The notes under the pieces are model-generated. The model was not told the DNA's origin and searched no databases. It was given only the letters and a program-made list of their open reading frames with translations. From the NCBI GenBank assembly GCA_002434245.1, contig DJJR01000022.1, positions 1 to 64,000 on the forward strand: 64,000 nt of DNA, written 5' to 3'. This stretch comes from Pelosinus fermentans. Lineage in GTDB: Bacteria > Bacillota > Negativicutes > DSM-13327. Each line of letters starts with the position of its first letter. The stretch's first letter is position 1. The position numbers and the translations under genes are program-made. Positions 63,033-64,000 of the stretch are shown one piece after another.

Positions 63033-64000
63033 TTTAACATTTAGAGTACTGGATTCAGCTCCTCGCAGGGCTGCTGAGCATATGGCACTGGACGAAGTGA
63101 TAATGAAAGCACATAGTGAGGGAAATGTTCCGAATACGCTGCGTTTTTTGCAGTTTAAACCATGTGCTTTGGTAGGACTGCATCAAAATGTTGATTTAGA
63201 AGTCAATGTACCCTATTGCCGGGAACAGGGTGTGGCGATCAATCGCCGCATTACCGGCGGGGGCAGCTTATATTGGGGACCTTTAGAGTTAGGCTGGGAA
63301 CTATATGCAAAGAAGAGTACGCCTGGGATTCCTCGTAAAGTAGAAGCTATGTATCAGCTATTGTGTGAAGGTACTGCTTGGGGATTGAAAAAAATCGGCT
63401 TAGATGCAGCTTATCGTCCAATAAACGATATTGAAGTAAAAGGCCGGAAAATAGCTGGCACAGGCGGTACGGAATTGGAAGGCTCCTTTATGTTTCAATG
63501 CAGTTTACTGATTGATTTTGATGTTCGTCAAATGCTGAAAGTTCTTAGAACACCAATGGAAAAGCTGGGAGACAAAGCAGTTAAGTCCATGAGAGAGCGA
63601 GTGACTTCCATGCATGAGCAGCTTGGATATGTTCCTGAGCATAAAGTAATTAAACAAGCAATCATAGCAGGATTGAGTGAACGTTTGGAAGGGGAGTTTT
63701 ATCCCGGAGAATTGACTTTTTTGGAAGAGAAGCTATTTCAGGAGCGGCTGCCATATTTTCAGTCTAATGGATGGATTTTTGGTGAAGAAAATGGATTTAT
63801 GAATACGGTTGACTGCTTCGCTAATTATAAAGCTCCAGGCGGGTTGATTCGGGTGCAAATACGATTGGATGAGCAAATTCGTCTGATTAAATATGTAATG
63901 ATTACGGGTGATTTTTTTGCCTATCCTGCCAGAGTCATTAATGATCTGGAAAATTTACTGAAAAATACTCCGATTCATCAAGGGCGAATGGCGCAAAGAA
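63025..64000 (+). CDS. Lipoate-protein ligase A family enzyme (second), runs off the window
   Basis: The frame starts MPSLTFRVLDSAPRR at ATG 63025 inside the end of the carrier gene and stays open to the right edge (325 residues visible). NRRITGGGSLYWG and the ligase Lys in GRKIAGTGG are intact; a C-terminal accessory domain (ANYKAPGGLIRVQI) is present. It differs clearly from the first ligase, so this is not a recent duplication. Each GcvH-like carrier gene is thus paired with its own overlapping ligase gene. Confidence 0.88.
   Translation, partial: MPSLTFRVLDSAPRRAAEHMALDEVIMKAHSEGNVPNTLRFLQFKPCALVGLHQNVDLEVNVPYCREQGVAINRRITGGGSLYWGPLELGWELYAKKSTPGIPRKVEAMYQLLCEGTAWGLKKIGLDAAYRPINDIEVKGRKIAGTGGTELEGSFMFQCSLLIDFDVRQMLKVLRTPMEKLGDKAVKSMRERVTSMHEQLGYVPEHKVIKQAIIAGLSERLEGEFYPGELTFLEEKLFQERLPYFQSNGWIFGEENGFMNTVDCFANYKAPGGLIRVQIRLDEQIRLIKYVMITGDFFAYPARVINDLENLLKNTPIHQGRMAQR

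Overview
The window looks like a chromosomal segment of a diderm, anaerobic Firmicute of the class Negativicutes (Pelosinus/Sporomusa-like; inferred from gene content only). Firmicute features (T-box leader, secG/esterase/rnr/smpB block, AcoR- and PrpR-type sigma-54 regulators, strong GGAGG ribosome sites, frequent GTG/TTG starts) sit beside a TolC-type outer-membrane efflux system. Base composition is moderate to AT-rich and uniform. I found no rRNA, tRNA, CRISPR array, prophage or insertion sequence.

Region 1 (1-9970) is housekeeping: the end of pyruvate kinase, secG, a K+-dependent type membrane pyrophosphatase, a T-box-controlled stand-alone TrpB2, a beta-carbonic anhydrase, then esterase, thioesterase, RNase R and SmpB. 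Region 2 (9999-11185, minus) is a CheY/HD-GYP-like signalling pair. Region 3 (11355-18037) holds a PrpR-type sigma-54 activator, a perfect sigma-54 promoter, a CoA-transferase/HMG-CoA-lyase-like/MFS operon and a TauE permease. A minus-strand IMP dehydrogenase of the Tritrichomonas foetus type follows.

Region 4 (20022-30727) is a second PrpR-type activator plus a sigma-54 promoter and a hexonate operon: tagaturonate reductase, altronate dehydratase, an LgoD-like dehydrogenase, an MFS carrier, a LarA-family protein, KDG kinase and KDPG aldolase. This fits L-galactonate catabolism to pyruvate and glyceraldehyde-3-phosphate; no uronate isomerase is present. Region 5 (30870-39321) is a Cu/Ag-type RND efflux locus whose three promoters share 11-bp direct repeats at an identical distance from the -10 box. 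It includes a 31-aa membrane peptide and an NlpC/P60 gene whose catalytic Cys codon is UGA and which also carries a frameshift.

Region 6 (39351-46966) holds Rnk, DUF5665-like and asparaginase genes, then a sensory island (EAL-HDOD, GGDEF, V4R, PAS/PucR) ending in a c-di-GMP-I riboswitch whose only visible target is a 44-aa acidic protein.

Region 7 (47309-64000) is an AcoR-type activator, a sigma-54 promoter and a long operon: SDR, MFS, threonine-dehydrogenase-like enzyme, PPC-domain protein, AcoA/AcoB/AcoC, LipB, LipA, an AhpD-like redox protein, two lipoate-protein ligases, two unusual GcvH-like lipoyl carriers, a GlcD-like flavoprotein and a GlcF/HdrB-like iron-sulfur protein. No dihydrolipoyl dehydrogenase (E3) is visible. 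I propose this as the most interesting system: a lipoyl-centred redox module in which GcvH-like carriers and the GlcD/GlcF pair may take the electrons that E3 normally takes. The last ligase runs off the window, so an E3 gene could still lie downstream.
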